Shown: positions 63,708 to 64,000 of the stretch, piece after piece
Layout: every line of letters starts with the position of its first letter
How positions within the stretch are numbered: the first letter of the stretch is position 1
Made by a program: the position numbers and the translations under genes
The notes under the pieces: generated by a model
Seen by the model: only the letters and a program-made list of their open reading frames with translations
Databases searched by the model: none
Told to the model about the DNA's origin: nothing
DNA from: Monosiga brevicollis MX1
Lineage: Eukaryota > Opisthokonta > Choanoflagellata > Craspedida > Salpingoecidae
Direction: 5' to 3'
DNA length: 64,000 nt
Assembly (NCBI RefSeq): GCF_000002865.3
Contig: NW_001865074.1
Location: forward strand, 49,722 to 113,721

Positions 63708-64000
63708 ATGGCTTCTTTGCTGCGCCGCGCGCTTCCTCTGACGCGCATGTCTCCTGCGACAAGCGCTCTGCGTCAGCTTCGTCTGAGCTCGCACTCTATT
63801 CAGGTCAACAACGACAACTTTGATGAGACCATTGCCGAGGCCACCAAGCCTGTCCTCGTCTACTTCACGGCCAGTTGGTGCGGTCCTTGCCGTATGCTCA
63901 AACCCATTCTTGAGAAGGTCTGTTCTTCTGCCTCACGGCGTGTGTGACGCGCGTCGATCAATGACCTGCAATTCTGGCCCCGAGAGTATCTTTCCGCCGC
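63708..64000 (+). CDS. TXN2: Mitochondrial thioredoxin, first exon (3' partial)
   Basis: Disulfide reductase of the mitochondrial matrix. Exon 1 is 63708-63917 (70 codons), ending at a donor (gagaag/gtctgt); the next exon lies beyond the window. The first 28 or so residues (MASLLRRALPLTRMS and on) are rich in Arg, Ser and Leu without acids, a mitochondrial targeting peptide. The thioredoxin fold follows: IQVNNDNFDETIAEA, PVLVYFTASWCGPCRMLKPI with the redox-active WCGPC. The ATG at 63708 has a good context (cagccATGG). Divergent from GH78. Confidence 0.92.

Overview
The window is nuclear DNA of a unicellular eukaryote with a compact, moderately GC-rich genome. Genes lie on both strands and most are split by short GT-AG introns, mostly about 60-200 bp. 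Several genes are animal-like: a SMURF-type C2-WW-WW-HECT ubiquitin ligase, a MELK kinase with its KA1 tail, SLC41, and a C2H2 zinc-finger protein. That mix, the intron size and the abundant dinucleotide microsatellites suggest a choanoflagellate (Monosiga-like). This is an inference from gene content, not something the sequence states. I saw no tRNA, rRNA, CRISPR array, LTR element or virus-like element.

Layout. 1-4614 (+): 3' part of a SMURF-like HECT ligase. About 5125-6655 (-): PLP-dependent class IV aminotransferase, divergent from DNA2 helicase-nuclease at 7241-11988 (+). 12351-15954 (-): MELK-type kinase, convergent with DNA2. A 2.5-kb gene-poor spacer precedes the dominant gene, cytoplasmic dynein-1 heavy chain, 18468-33870 (+). 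Its twelve proposed exons keep frame throughout and give 4,626 residues, very near the animal protein. 34319-36246 (-): NSE4, kleisin of the SMC5/6 complex. 37583-39124 (+): five-finger C2H2 protein. About 39661-40328 (+): small membrane protein. About 40662-43279 (-): an unrecognised multi-exon gene.

43.3-51.9 kb is the accessory-looking part. It holds a lone Fic-domain ORF with an altered catalytic motif (44073-44627, -), an orphan Thr-rich/Cys-rich open frame (44885-45115, -), a beta-helix membrane protein whose reading frame slips (45218-46238, +), a large type I membrane protein of unknown family (48497-50603, +), and the longest microsatellites of the window.

51888-54201 (+): SLC41/MgtE magnesium transporter, convergent with isopentenyl-diphosphate isomerase (54429-55900, -). 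Then come an FG-GAP/VCBS repeat fragment (56497-56970, +), a small secreted Cys-rich, probably GPI-anchored protein (58645-59223, +), a secreted GH78 alpha-L-rhamnosidase-like enzyme (59568-63114, -), a 45-bp minisatellite, and the first exon of a mitochondrial thioredoxin (63708 to beyond the end, +).

The genes are mostly unrelated housekeeping functions: genome maintenance (DNA2, NSE4), transport on microtubules (dynein), isoprenoid synthesis (IDI), magnesium transport (SLC41), mitochondrial redox (TXN2), and surface or secreted proteins. I found no operon-like pathway cluster. The items most worth a second look are the Lys-to-Arg change in the dynein AAA4 Walker A motif, the variant Fic gene and its degenerate-looking neighbours, and the pre-animal SMURF and MELK architectures.
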